DNA from: Amycolatopsis sp. WQ 127309
GTDB lineage: Bacteria > Actinomycetota > Actinomycetes > Mycobacteriales > Pseudonocardiaceae
Assembly: GCF_023023025.1 (NCBI RefSeq)
Contig: NZ_CP095481.1
Span: 7,949,001 to 8,013,000, forward strand
Length of the DNA: 64,000 bases
Direction: 5' to 3'
The position numbers and the translations under genes are program-made. The notes beneath the pieces are model-generated. The model had not been told where the DNA came from. It saw nothing but the letters and a program-made list of their open reading frames with translations, and searched no databases. This document shows positions 23,395 to 33,938 of the stretch, in pieces. Every line of letters starts with the position of its first letter. Position 1 is the first letter of the stretch.

Positions 23395-24540
23395 CTACGC
23401 CGCCCGCGCGGGTACGAGCCGGCGGGCCGCGGACACCAGCGGCATCAAGCGCGTGCCGAGGTTGCGGGCCACCAAGCCTCGGCGCGTCGCCGGGATCAGC
23501 ATGGCCGCGGCCGCCGAGACGGTGCGCTGCTTGGGTTCCACCAGCTTGCGGTGCTCGGCTTCGTACCGCCGGAACGCCGCCGCCGGATCCCCGGGCGTCC
23601 GGCCCAGCTCCTGCGACAGCGTGTACGCGCCCGCCATCGCCAGCGTCGAGCCGTCGCCGAAGAGGGAGACGCACGAGGCCGCGTCGCCCGCCAGGACGAT
23701 CCGGCCCGCCGCCCAGCTGTCCATCCGGACGCGGCTCACCGAGTCGAAGTAGAGGTCGTCCGCGTCGCGCACCTGCGCCAGCAGCTCGGGGACGCGCCAG
23801 CCCGCGCCGGCGTACGCCTCGGCGAGCATTTCCTTGTGCAGCGCGGTGTTCCGGTAGTCGAAGCCCGGCACCTCGGCGCCGCGGAACATGAACGCGGCGA
23901 TCGCGTGGCCGCGCGACGGGTGGACGGCGACCGCGCGGCCCGGCGAGTTGTACATGACCAGCTCGGTGCGGTCGGCCGGCGGCTCGGCCAGCGGCAGCGT
24001 CGCGATGTAGACGCCCATGTGCTCGACGAACGCGTGCTCCGGCCCGAACGCCAGCCGCCGCACGCCCGAGTGCAGGCCGTCGGCGCCGATCACCAGGTCG
24101 AACCGCCGCGGCGCGCCCCGCTCGAAGGTGACGTCGATGCCGCCGTCGTCCTGGCGCAGCTCGGTGATCGAGTCGTGGAAGACGAACTCGGCGCGGTCCG
24201 CCGCCGTCTCATAAAGGATCGCCGCGAGGTCCGTGCGCGACAGCTCGACGTCGTCGCCGCTGCCCAGCACGCTCATGGCCACCCGGCCGGTGCGCCGGCC
24301 CGCGTCGTCCACGAACTTCAACGCCGTGACGTCGGTGCTCGCTTCGCGCAGCTTCCCGGTGAGGCCCATTTCGGCCGCGACGTGGGTGGCGGGGCCGCGG
24401 ACGTCGACCGGGCTGCCGCTCGACCGCAGCCCCTTGGCGCGTTCGACGACGGTCGGCCGGTAGCCCGCGCGGGCCAGCCAGTAGGCCAGTGTCGGCCCGG
24501 CGACGCCGGCGCCGGAGATCAGTACCGTCTGCTCGTTCAT
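23395..24540 (-). CDS. FAD-dependent monooxygenase (aromatic hydroxylase family)
   Basis: A 381-residue group A flavin monooxygenase. It has the N-terminal dinucleotide motif ISGAGVAGPTLAYWLARAG, the DG motif in FDLVIGADGLHSGVRRLAFG, and the flavin ribityl motif GRIVLAGDAASCVSLFGDGSTLAMAGAYTL. These enzymes hydroxylate or epoxidise aromatic and polyketide substrates, or inactivate antibiotics such as tetracyclines and rifamycins. Divergent from a TetR regulator with a shared operator, which suggests induction by the substrate or a xenobiotic. The reading frame continues upstream of 24540 only through the promoter, so the ATG there is taken. Confidence 0.88.
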   Translation of the reverse strand: MNEQTVLISGAGVAGPTLAYWLARAGYRPTVVERAKGLRSSGSPVDVRGPATHVAAEMGLTGKLREASTDVTALKFVDDAGRRTGRVAMSVLGSGDDVELSRTDLAAILYETAADRAEFVFHDSITELRQDDGGIDVTFERGAPRRFDLVIGADGLHSGVRRLAFGPEHAFVEHMGVYIATLPLAEPPADRTELVMYNSPGRAVAVHPSRGHAIAAFMFRGAEVPGFDYRNTALHKEMLAEAYAGAGWRVPELLAQVRDADDLYFDSVSRVRMDSWAAGRIVLAGDAASCVSLFGDGSTLAMAGAYTLSQELGRTPGDPAAAFRRYEAEHRKLVEPKQRTVSAAAAMLIPATRRGLVARNLGTRLMPLVSAARRLVPARAA

Positions 24541-24563
24541 GGTGGACCCCCTGGATGATGTTC

Positions 24564-24624
24564 CTGACCATCGGTCAGTCCCGAAGGTACGCCACTGTCC
24601 GACGGTCAGGCAAGCGGCTAGGCT
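24564..24624. promoter_or_regulatory. Two-copy TetR operator between monooxygenase and regulator
   Basis: CTGACCATCGGTCAG (24564-24578) is a 6-base-arm palindrome and CTGTCCGACGGTCAG (24595-24609) is an imperfect second copy, 31 bp apart, on the same helix face. TAGGCT (24619-24624) lies six bases before the regulator ATG, indicating a leaderless transcript whose -35 region is inside the second site. Confidence 0.7.
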
Positions 24625-24630
24625 CGGGCG

Positions 24631-25320
24631 ATGACGGAGGCCGAGACCCGCGCCCGGATCCTGCGCGCCGCGCTGGCGGAGTTCTCGGAGCACGGCTACC
24701 ACGCGACGTCGGTGCGTGAGCTGGCCGAACGCGTCGGCGTGACCAAGACCGCGGTGCTCTACCACTTCCCCGGCAAGGCCGACATCGTGACGGCGCTGGC
24801 CGAGCCGCTGCTCGACGACCTCGAGGCGACGATGGACAAGGCCGAGGCCGCCACCGACCCGCGCGCCGCGGCGATCGAAGGGGTCCTCGATGTGTGGCTG
24901 AGCCACCGCTACCTGCTGCGGATGAACCTGCGGGACCTCGGTCTGACGGCGTCGAAGGCGGTGTTCGAGCGCTTCCGCGACGGCATGCTGAAGGCGAACG
25001 TGCTGGTCGCGGGCCCGGCCGCGGACCTGGCGGCGCGGGTCCGCGCGGCACAGGCGATCGCGATGCTCAGCGACCCGGTGGTCCTGTTCGCCGACGCCCC
25101 GATCGACGAGCTGCGAGCCGCGATCCTGGACGGCGTCGCCCGGCTGTTCGACACGCCGCCGGCGTCACGCGGCCGCCGGGGGAGGCCGAGCGTGATGAGC
25201 CCCGAGACGGTGGAGGCGGCCCACCGCCTCTACGACGCCGGTCACCCGGCGGCCGACATCGCGACGGCGCTGGGCGTCTCCCGCGCGACGATCTACCGGC
25301 ACCTGCCGGACGCGGACTAG
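24631..25320 (+). CDS. TetR family regulator with extra C-terminal resolvase-type HTH
   Basis: A 229-residue regulator. The N-terminal TetR HTH is TRARILRAALAEFSEHGYHA, then VGVTKTAVLYHFPGKADIV; a normal ligand domain follows. From about residue 182 a linker RGRRGRPS leads to a second helix-turn-helix (MSPETVEAAHRLYDAGHPAA, then IATALGVSRATIYRHL) of the kind found at the C terminus of Tn3/Hin recombinases. The tail is in frame with no sign of an assembly error. The second HTH could increase operator contacts or join two sites; two operator copies lie upstream. It is expected to repress the divergent monooxygenase. Confidence 0.88.
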   Translation: MTEAETRARILRAALAEFSEHGYHATSVRELAERVGVTKTAVLYHFPGKADIVTALAEPLLDDLEATMDKAEAATDPRAAAIEGVLDVWLSHRYLLRMNLRDLGLTASKAVFERFRDGMLKANVLVAGPAADLAARVRAAQAIAMLSDPVVLFADAPIDELRAAILDGVARLFDTPPASRGRRGRPSVMSPETVEAAHRLYDAGHPAADIATALGVSRATIYRHLPDAD

Positions 25321-25338
25321 TGAGACGACTTATGAGAC

Positions 25339-25959
25339 TTATTGAGACGGCGCCGTGGCCGGATCCACCGCGACTTCGATGGCCGGCAGCGCTGCGAGCT
25401 GCTCCGCCGTCATCCGCTCGGCGGCCGTGAAGACCTTCTGCTGCTGCTCCTTGATCCGCTCGTCGACCAGCCGGCTCAGCTCGAAGGCCAGCCGGCCGGT
25501 CTGGCGGACCGTGACGTCGTCCACCAGCGGCCGGACGGCCGACGTGATGACGATCCCCGCGGCCTGACCGGACTCGGATTGTGAGACGCCGACCGAGTAG
25601 TCCTCACGCGGGTTGGTCGCGCCGTCGATCGCGAAGTCGCGGATCCGGCCGAGCAGCTCGTGCCATTCGGCGACCTCACCCGGCACTTCGGTGGCCTTGA
25701 CGTCCTCCACGGTCAGGCCCATGCCCCGGTCGCCGGTGCGGAAGCAGCGCGCGTACGAGTTCAGCGCGGACACCCACAGCGACTCGACCAGCACGGCGTC
25801 CAGCCGGCCCGGTGGCCGTTCCAGCTCGGCGACGAGGCGTTCGCAGCACTTGAGCGCGAACTGCAGGTCGTCGAAGATCCCGACGAGGTCGGCCAGGCCC
25901 AGGGCACCGGGCGTCGCCAGCAACCGGGCGGTCGAAGGGGCGGTCGTGGGCTGGGTCAT
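25339..25959 (-). CDS. Hypothetical protein, mostly helical
   Basis: A 206-residue soluble protein not recognised as a named family. The N-terminal half is helical (LADLVGIFDDLQFALKCCERLVAEL) with a conserved-looking SLWVSALNSYARCFRTGDRGMGL segment; the C-terminal half contains a long amphipathic helix (LAFELSRLVDERIKEQQQKV). No signal peptide, membrane helix or catalytic motif is visible. The ATG at 25959 is preferred; the frame further upstream enters the beta-galactosidase 3' region. It is convergent with the TetR gene, ending 18 bases past that stop. The 61-base gap to the beta-galactosidase suggests it may be read through from there. Confidence 0.65.
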   Translation of the reverse strand: MTQPTTAPSTARLLATPGALGLADLVGIFDDLQFALKCCERLVAELERPPGRLDAVLVESLWVSALNSYARCFRTGDRGMGLTVEDVKATEVPGEVAEWHELLGRIRDFAIDGATNPREDYSVGVSQSESGQAAGIVITSAVRPLVDDVTVRQTGRLAFELSRLVDERIKEQQQKVFTAAERMTAEQLAALPAIEVAVDPATAPSQ

Positions 25960-26020
25960 CCGGGCACGCTCCTGACGGTCTGAGCCTCCACCACACCGCA
26001 TCCGGCGCGCCCCGGCGGTC

Positions 26021-28843
<2,823 letters not shown>

Positions 28844-28908
28844 TCAGCCCTTGAGGGCGCCGGCCACCTCCTGGTCGCCGACGCCCGAGTATGCCCGCCG
28901 GAATGCGG

Positions 28909-28952
28909 GAAGGCCTCCTCGACGGCTCGGGGTTGCCGTCGGGGAGGCCTTC
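28909..28952. terminator. Strong stem-loop between amino acid permease and beta-galactosidase
   Basis: An 18-bp stem with a single G-T wobble (28909-28926 with 28935-28952) and an 8-base loop lies 14 bases beyond the permease stop codon on the minus strand. It would end the permease transcript before the beta-galactosidase gene. Confidence 0.75.
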
Positions 28953-28965
28953 GCTCACCCGGCCG

Positions 28966-30357
28966 TTACTCGGCCGGGGCGCGTTCGCGGCGTTTCGAGA
29001 TGACCCGCCAGCCGACCGCGAGCACGATGGCCAGCACCGGGATCGAGTAGAACGCGATCTTCTCGGCGCCGTCGGAGAAGCCCATCAGCACCACCACCAG
29101 CGCGAGGAACGCCAGCGTCGCCCAGCCGGAGTACGGTGCCCACGGCATCCGGTACGACGGCCGTTCCAGCTCGCCGCGCAGCGCCGCCTGGCGCAGCCGC
29201 ATCTGGCAGAAGATCAGCGTCGCCCACGTCGTGATCACGCCCAGGGACGCGATCGCGATGGCGATGTCGAACGCCTCCTTCGGCACCAGGTAGTTCAGCA
29301 CCACGCCGAGCAGGTAGGCGATCGAGGTGAACATGATGCCGCCGTAGGGGACCTGGCGGCGGTTCATCCGGCCGACGAACGCCGGTGCCTCGCCCTTGTC
29401 GGCCAGCGAGCGCAGGATCCGGCCGGTGGAGTAGAGCCCGGAGTTGACGCTGGAGAGCGCCGCGGTCAGCACGACGGCGTTCATCACGTCGCCGATGCCC
29501 GGGATGCCGAGGCGGCTGAACACCGTGACGAACGGGCTCTCGTCGCCGTTGTAGAACGGCCAGGGCAGCAGCATCGCCAGCATCAGCACCGAACCGACGT
29601 AGAACACGCCGATCCGCCAGACCACGCCGTTGATCGCCTTGGGCAGGACTTTGTGCGCGTCCTTGGTCTCACCGGCCGCGATGCCGACGACCTCGATGGC
29701 CGAATAGGCGAAGATGACCGCCTGCAGCGTCATCAGGGCGACGCCGATGCCGGCCGGGAAGAATCCACTGTGGTCGGTCAGGTTGTGCACGCCGGCCGGG
29801 GTACCGCCGATGTCGGCGCTGGTGAACACCAGCCCGAGCGCGGTGATCAGGAAGACGACGATGGCCAGCACCTTGACCACCGAGAACCAGAACTCCAGCT
29901 CACCGAACAGCTTCACCGAGACCAGGTTCACGGCCAGCAGGACGCCGAGGGCGACCAGGGCGGTGATCCACTGGGGCACGTCCGGCAGCCACTTGTGGAC
30001 GTAGATCGCGACCGCGGTGATCTCCGCGATCCCGGTCATCGCCCAGTTCACCCAGTACATCCACCCCGACGCGAAGCCGGCCCACGGCCCGATGAACTTC
30101 CGGGCGTAGGTGACGAAACTGCCGGAGCTCGGCTCGTGCAGCACGAGCTCGCCGAGCGCGCGCATCACGAAGTAGGCGGCCACCCCGCAGATCGCGTAGG
30201 ACAGGACCAGCGACGGGCCGACCTGGTGGAGCTTGCCGCCGGCGCCGAGGAAGAGCCCGACACCGATCGCGCCGCCGATGGCGATCATCTGCACTTGGCG
30301 GTTGCCGAGCGCTTTCGAGTAGCTTTCACCTTTTTCGGTGAGCAGCGAGGAATCCAT
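28966..30357 (-). CDS. Amino acid permease, APC superfamily
   Basis: A 463-residue transporter with 12 predicted helices. The N-terminal signature RQVQMIAIGGAIGVGLFLGAG and the consensus loop GELVLHEPSSGSFVTYARKFIGPWAGF are diagnostic of the amino acid transporter (AAT) family that includes GabP, AnsP, ProY and CycA. The exact substrate cannot be read from sequence; asparagine, GABA, alanine or proline are candidates. It is divergent from a glutaminase gene over a 170-base region, which weakly suggests an amide amino acid. TAGCGT lies about nine bases upstream of its ATG, implying a very short leader. Confidence 0.9.
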   Translation of the reverse strand: MDSSLLTEKGESYSKALGNRQVQMIAIGGAIGVGLFLGAGGKLHQVGPSLVLSYAICGVAAYFVMRALGELVLHEPSSGSFVTYARKFIGPWAGFASGWMYWVNWAMTGIAEITAVAIYVHKWLPDVPQWITALVALGVLLAVNLVSVKLFGELEFWFSVVKVLAIVVFLITALGLVFTSADIGGTPAGVHNLTDHSGFFPAGIGVALMTLQAVIFAYSAIEVVGIAAGETKDAHKVLPKAINGVVWRIGVFYVGSVLMLAMLLPWPFYNGDESPFVTVFSRLGIPGIGDVMNAVVLTAALSSVNSGLYSTGRILRSLADKGEAPAFVGRMNRRQVPYGGIMFTSIAYLLGVVLNYLVPKEAFDIAIAIASLGVITTWATLIFCQMRLRQAALRGELERPSYRMPWAPYSGWATLAFLALVVVLMGFSDGAEKIAFYSIPVLAIVLAVGWRVISKRRERAPAE

Positions 30358-30466
30358 GGTTGCCAGACGCTAGAGGCGTTAGCCGCAAGTGACCAAGCAC
30401 ACTAAGGAAGACTTAAGGTGTGCGAGAGATCACCTCGATGGTTTCCCGCGTGTTTCCCGTTTCGAT

Positions 30467-30521
30467 TTGACAAGATCACCTTCGACCCCGAATATTCGCG
30501 CGTCCCGCCCGCCTCTACGCT
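30467..30521 (+). promoter_or_regulatory. Glutaminase promoter
   Basis: A consensus TTGACA (30467-30472) is followed 17 bases later by GAATAT (30490-30495), giving a start near 30502. A second -10-like TACGCT (30516-30521) sits six bases before the GTG, so a leaderless transcript is also possible. Confidence 0.6.
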
Positions 30522-30527
30522 ACGGCC

Positions 30528-31430
30528 GTGGATCTCGCGGCGCTGCTGGACCGGATCACGGACGACGTCGCACCCGAGGTCGGCCGCGGCGCCGTCGCGG
30601 ACTACATCCCCGCCCTGGCCCGGGTCCGGCCGGGGTTCGGCATCGCGGTGGCCGATGTGGACGGTGCCGTGCACGGCGCGGGCGACTGGCTGCGGCCGTT
30701 CTCCGTGCAGAGCATGTCGAAGGTCTTCACCCTCGCCCTGGTGCTGGCCCGCGGCGACGACGTCTGGACGCGCGTCGGCCGCGAACCGTCCGGCGACCCG
30801 TTCAACTCCCTGGTGCAGCTGGAACACGAGGACGGCATCCCGCGCAACCCGTTCATCAATGCGGGCGCGCTGGTAGTGACCGACGAGCTCACCTGCCACG
30901 GCGACGCCGTGGGCGCGTTGCTCGGATTCCTGCGCGCGGAAAGCGGCCACGCGGACATCGACGTCGACGCCGAGGTGGCCGCGTCCGAGGCCGGGCACGC
31001 CGACCGCAACCGCGCGCTCGCGTACTTCATGGCCTCCTACGGCAACATGCGCAACCCGGTACCGTCCGTTTTGGACCAGTACGTCCGCCAGTGCTCGATC
31101 GCGATGTCCTGCCGCGACGTCGCCCGCTCGGCGCTGTTCCTGGCCCGCCACGGCGTCCGCAACGACGGCACCCGCCTGCTCGGGCTCAGCTCGGCGAAGC
31201 GCATCAACGCCGTGATGCTGACGTGCGGCACCTACGACGCGGCGGGCGAGTTCGCCTACCGCGTCGGCCTCCCGGGCAAGAGCGGCGTCGGCGGCGGCAT
31301 CGTGGCGATCGTCCCGGGCCGCTGCGCGGTCTGCGTCTGGAGCCCGGGCCTGGACGCCCGCGGCAACTCGGTGGCGGGCGTCGCGGCCCTCGACCGCTTC
31401 ACGACGCTGACCGGCTGGTCGGTGTTCTAG
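30528..31430 (+). CDS. glsA: Glutaminase A
   Basis: A 300-residue serine-dependent glutaminase that hydrolyses glutamine to glutamate and ammonia. Family landmarks are the S-x-x-K active-site motif (FSVQSMSKVFTLA, Ser62/Lys65), EPSGDPFNSLVQLE, NPFINAGALVV, YGNMRNPV, and the C-terminal GLPGKSGVGGGIVAIVPG. The length is normal and no STAS or ankyrin extension is present. GTG start at 30528, giving MDLAALL. Its TAG stop shares the tetranucleotide CTAG with the stop of the convergent regulator gene. Confidence 0.94.
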   Translation: MDLAALLDRITDDVAPEVGRGAVADYIPALARVRPGFGIAVADVDGAVHGAGDWLRPFSVQSMSKVFTLALVLARGDDVWTRVGREPSGDPFNSLVQLEHEDGIPRNPFINAGALVVTDELTCHGDAVGALLGFLRAESGHADIDVDAEVAASEAGHADRNRALAYFMASYGNMRNPVPSVLDQYVRQCSIAMSCRDVARSALFLARHGVRNDGTRLLGLSSAKRINAVMLTCGTYDAAGEFAYRVGLPGKSGVGGGIVAIVPGRCAVCVWSPGLDARGNSVAGVAALDRFTTLTGWSVF

Positions 31431-32044
31431 CGCAGGTAGTTGTAGACGCTCGCCCGTGAGATGCCCAGCAGTTCGGTCAGCGCCGGCACCGCGTTCTTCA
31501 GCTCCAGGAACCCGCGCGCCTTCAACAGCCGGACCAGGTCCTTCTTCCCCGTCGCCGGGAGGGTGCGCGGGGTGTGGCCGCGGTCGGCCGCGTAGTCCTC
31601 GACCAGCGCGCGCAGCTCGTCGGCCGTGCGGGCCCGCAGGGTCTCGGTCAAGGGGGCCGGGTCGTCGGTGCGGGTGAGGCGGGTCAGGGCGTGGGCGGCC
31701 GAGCCGAGCACGGAGACGTCCAGGTTGAGGCACAGCGCCGCGACGTACTCGCCGGCCGCGTTGCGGAGGCCGATCGACGTGCTCTTGGCCGGGCGGCCGT
31801 CGGGGAAGCGGTTCGGGTAGTTCTGCAGCACGTCCGGGAACGCGGGGTCGGCGATCCGGGCCAGGCCCAGCTCGGTCGCCGGGTCGCCGACGGCGCGCCC
31901 GGACAGGCCGCCTTCGATCGCGCGCACCGCGTGGGCCGGGTCGCGCAGGTCGTGCAGCACGACCTCGCACAACCCCGGGAACATCCGGCCGACGGCGTGC
32001 GCGATCTTCTCCGCCTCGCGCAGCAGCAGCTCGTCCTCGGTCAT
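31427..32044 (-). CDS. PAS-domain HTH regulator (YheO type)
   Basis: A 205-residue regulator with an N-terminal PAS-like sensor domain of the YheO kind (MFPGLCEVVLHDLRDPAHAV, YPNRFPDGRPAKSTSIGLRN, AALCLNLDVSVL) and a C-terminal helix-turn-helix (KKDLVRLLKARGFLELKNAV, LTELLGISRASVYNYLR). Its ATG overlaps the stop of the PLP enzyme gene (ATGA), so the two are co-translated; in other genomes regulators of this type sit next to enzymes acting on amino acids or their D/deoxy derivatives. It probably controls its own operon in response to a metabolite. Confidence 0.85.
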   Translation of the reverse strand: MTEDELLLREAEKIAHAVGRMFPGLCEVVLHDLRDPAHAVRAIEGGLSGRAVGDPATELGLARIADPAFPDVLQNYPNRFPDGRPAKSTSIGLRNAAGEYVAALCLNLDVSVLGSAAHALTRLTRTDDPAPLTETLRARTADELRALVEDYAADRGHTPRTLPATGKKDLVRLLKARGFLELKNAVPALTELLGISRASVYNYLR

Positions 32045-33150
32045 CCGAGCAGCTCCCGCAGCTTGTCCGGCGCCTTCAGCCCGGATCCGGTGAGCACGAC
32101 GACGGTGGTCTCGCCCGGCCGGATCGCGCCGCGCTCGCGGAACACGTCGATCGCCGCGGCGGCGCTCGCGCTGGTCGGTTCGGCGTAGAGGCCGAGGGAC
32201 GCGAGGCGCCGGGCGGCCGCGGCGATGGCGTCCTCCTCGATCGCGGCCGTGCCGCCGCCCGAGCGCCGGATCGCCGCGACGACCTCGGGGAGCCGGACCG
32301 GGTGCCGGATCGCGGTGCCTTCGGCGACGGTCGGGGCGAACGGCGGTGGCTGCCGGTCGTGGAACGCGGCGTCGATCGGGGAGCAGTTGCGGGGCTGCGC
32401 GACGAGCAGACGCGGCCGTCGCGCGATCGAACCCGCGGCCAGCAGCTCGCCGAACCCGAGGTCGAGGCCCAGCACGATGCTGCCGGCCCCGGCGACCGTG
32501 ACGACCGCGTCCGGCGCGCGGAAGCCCAGGTCCTCCCACAGTTCGTAGGCGAGGGTCTTGGTGCCCTGCAGGAAGAACGGGTGCCAGTTGTGGCTGGCGT
32601 AGGTCGTCGACGCCGAGCGCCGGACCGCCTCGGCGGCGGTGTCGTCGCGGGTGCCGGGCACGAGCTCGACGGTCGCGCCGTACGCGCGGGTCTGCAGGAC
32701 CTTCGCGGCGGACGTCCCCTCGGGGGCCAGGACGGTCGCGGCGATCCCGGCGGCGGCGCTGTAGGCCGCGACCGACGAGCCGCCGTTGCCCGAGCTGTCC
32801 TCCAGCAGTTCCGTGACGCCGGTGCCGGCCAGCGCCGCGACCATCACGCTGGATCCGCGGTCCTTGAAGCTGCCGGTCGGGCTGAACCACTCGAGCTTGA
32901 ACCGGACGTCGGCCTCGCCCCACGGCTGCCGGACCAGGGGAGTGCAGCCCTCGCCGAGCGAGAGCGGACGCAGGTCGCGGGGCAGGGCGGCGCGGTAGCG
33001 CCAGAGCGACCGGACGCCGGTGTCGACGTCGCCGGGCGTCAGGCCGGGCTGTGGTGCGACGGTGAGCGGGGCGCCGTCGTCACCCCGCCAGCGCCGCGGG
33101 TCGCCCGGGTAGCGCGTCCCGGATCGCTCGTCGGCGTACCAGTACTCCAC
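32041..33150 (-). CDS. PLP-dependent ammonia-lyase / threonine synthase-like enzyme
   Basis: A 369-residue fold-type II PLP enzyme. The Schiff-base Lys lies in SPTGSFKDRGSSVMV, the phosphate-binding loop in LEDSSGNGGSSVAAYSAAAG, and the cofactor-ring contact region near VTVAGAGSIVLG; the C terminus has VVLTGSGLKAPDKL, seen in threonine synthases. It is shorter than classical threonine synthase and fits the threonine-synthase-like / diaminopropionate ammonia-lyase-like group. GTG at 33150 is chosen because GGAGG lies five bases upstream; a TTG start at 33171 falls inside the operator-like palindrome. The substrate is not determined. Confidence 0.8.
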   Translation of the reverse strand: MEYWYADERSGTRYPGDPRRWRGDDGAPLTVAPQPGLTPGDVDTGVRSLWRYRAALPRDLRPLSLGEGCTPLVRQPWGEADVRFKLEWFSPTGSFKDRGSSVMVAALAGTGVTELLEDSSGNGGSSVAAYSAAAGIAATVLAPEGTSAAKVLQTRAYGATVELVPGTRDDTAAEAVRRSASTTYASHNWHPFFLQGTKTLAYELWEDLGFRAPDAVVTVAGAGSIVLGLDLGFGELLAAGSIARRPRLLVAQPRNCSPIDAAFHDRQPPPFAPTVAEGTAIRHPVRLPEVVAAIRRSGGGTAAIEEDAIAAAARRLASLGLYAEPTSASAAAAIDVFRERGAIRPGETTVVVLTGSGLKAPDKLRELLG

Positions 33151-33163
33151 GACCACCTCCACG

Positions 33164-33180
33164 TTGGACAATTGGTCTAA
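33164..33180. promoter_or_regulatory. Operator-like palindrome upstream of the PLP enzyme gene
   Basis: TTGGACAATTGGTCTAA is a 17-base imperfect palindrome (matching TT-GAC-AATT-GTC-AA) located 14 bases before the preferred start codon at 33150. The co-transcribed PAS/HTH regulator is the obvious candidate to bind it. Confidence 0.5.
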
Positions 33181-33838
33181 GGGTAGACGTCGTGTCTACG
33201 GTTACCGACAAGTACGCGAAATGTTTTCAGCTTCTTCTCAGGAAAGATCCGTGACGCGCGTGGCGAAGATTTCGACCTCGGCCGCACGGGGACCGGTATC
33301 CGGGGCACCGATGGTGTCCGGGCGAATACCCGCAGTCGCCTGCGCGGGCGGGTGCGCCCTGGTGTCCGGGCGCGGGGATCCGGCTCTTCCGGGTCGTGTG
33401 AACACGGGGAATCCGGGAGGGTAGCGAATCCACAGTGGACTCGCGGGGGTGTGGCGAGCCCGGTCCGGTCTTTTACGATTATTCTTACGGGTGTCCGCAA
33501 AAATGCCGGGTGAATAGTCCCCACGTGATCTGCGGCACGGTTCCGGGTTAATGCCGTGACGGCTTCGGCGCATGGTCGATTTTACCGCCACGACACTTCG
33601 CGTTGGCTCCTGGGAAACAGTGGACCCGCCGGACGGAGTGGTCCGGTGTGGCCAGTCCCGCTGCGTCCACCGGGTGAGATGGCTTGCCCCGTATGGAGGT
33701 GTGGGACGCGTGTACCACGAGGTATGACTATTGACCGCCGTACAAGGCAATCCCGCGTCCGATCCCGTCCCGTGGTACGTGACGGCCGCGTTAAATTCTT
33801 GCGTCTCCAGCCTGGTCGCTCCCGAATTTTCTGCACAA
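33181..33838. other. Long gene-free region upstream of the lipid synthase operon
   Basis: About 660 bases without a credible gene, with lower GC than the surroundings, especially near 33460-33560 and 33785-33840. It contains one TCCACAGTGGA word (33429-33439) and an 8-base inverted pair, GTACCACG (33712-33719) and CGTGGTAC (33771-33778). Short open frames lack ribosome sites and plausible codon use. It probably holds distal regulatory sites. Confidence 0.6.
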
Positions 33839-33892
33839 CCACCACGAATTCGTGGTGGGTTGTTGACGGAACGGGATGAACGCGCTTAAGTA
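33839..33892 (+). promoter_or_regulatory. 20-bp perfect palindrome adjoining the promoter of the lipid synthase operon
   Basis: CCACCACGAATTCGTGGTGG (33839-33858) is a perfect palindrome. Directly after it TTGACG (33863-33868) and TTAAGT (33886-33891), 17 bases apart, form a promoter that would start near 33898, leaving a 41-base leader to the ATG at 33939. A site just upstream of the -35 is typical for an activator. The CGTGGT word also occurs in the inverted pair at 33712 and 33771. Confidence 0.6.
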
Positions 33893-33938
33893 CTCCCCGT
33901 TACCCCATCACCCCCTTTCGTGCGTAGCGGGAGTTCCC

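Noticed and set aside
22316-23752. Plus- and minus-strand frames running through the microsatellite
   Set aside because: They are open only because a 5-base repeat without stop triplets is read in every frame; the peptides are simple RTEPN-type repeats.
33151-33171. TTG start at 33171 for the PLP enzyme
   Set aside because: No ribosome site, and it falls in the operator palindrome; GTG at 33150 has GGAGG five bases upstream.
33876-33938. Upstream ATG (33876) as start of the lipid synthase gene
   Set aside because: It lies between the -35 and -10 of the predicted promoter, and the 21 extra residues do not look like protein; ATG at 33939 has GGGAG at proper spacing.
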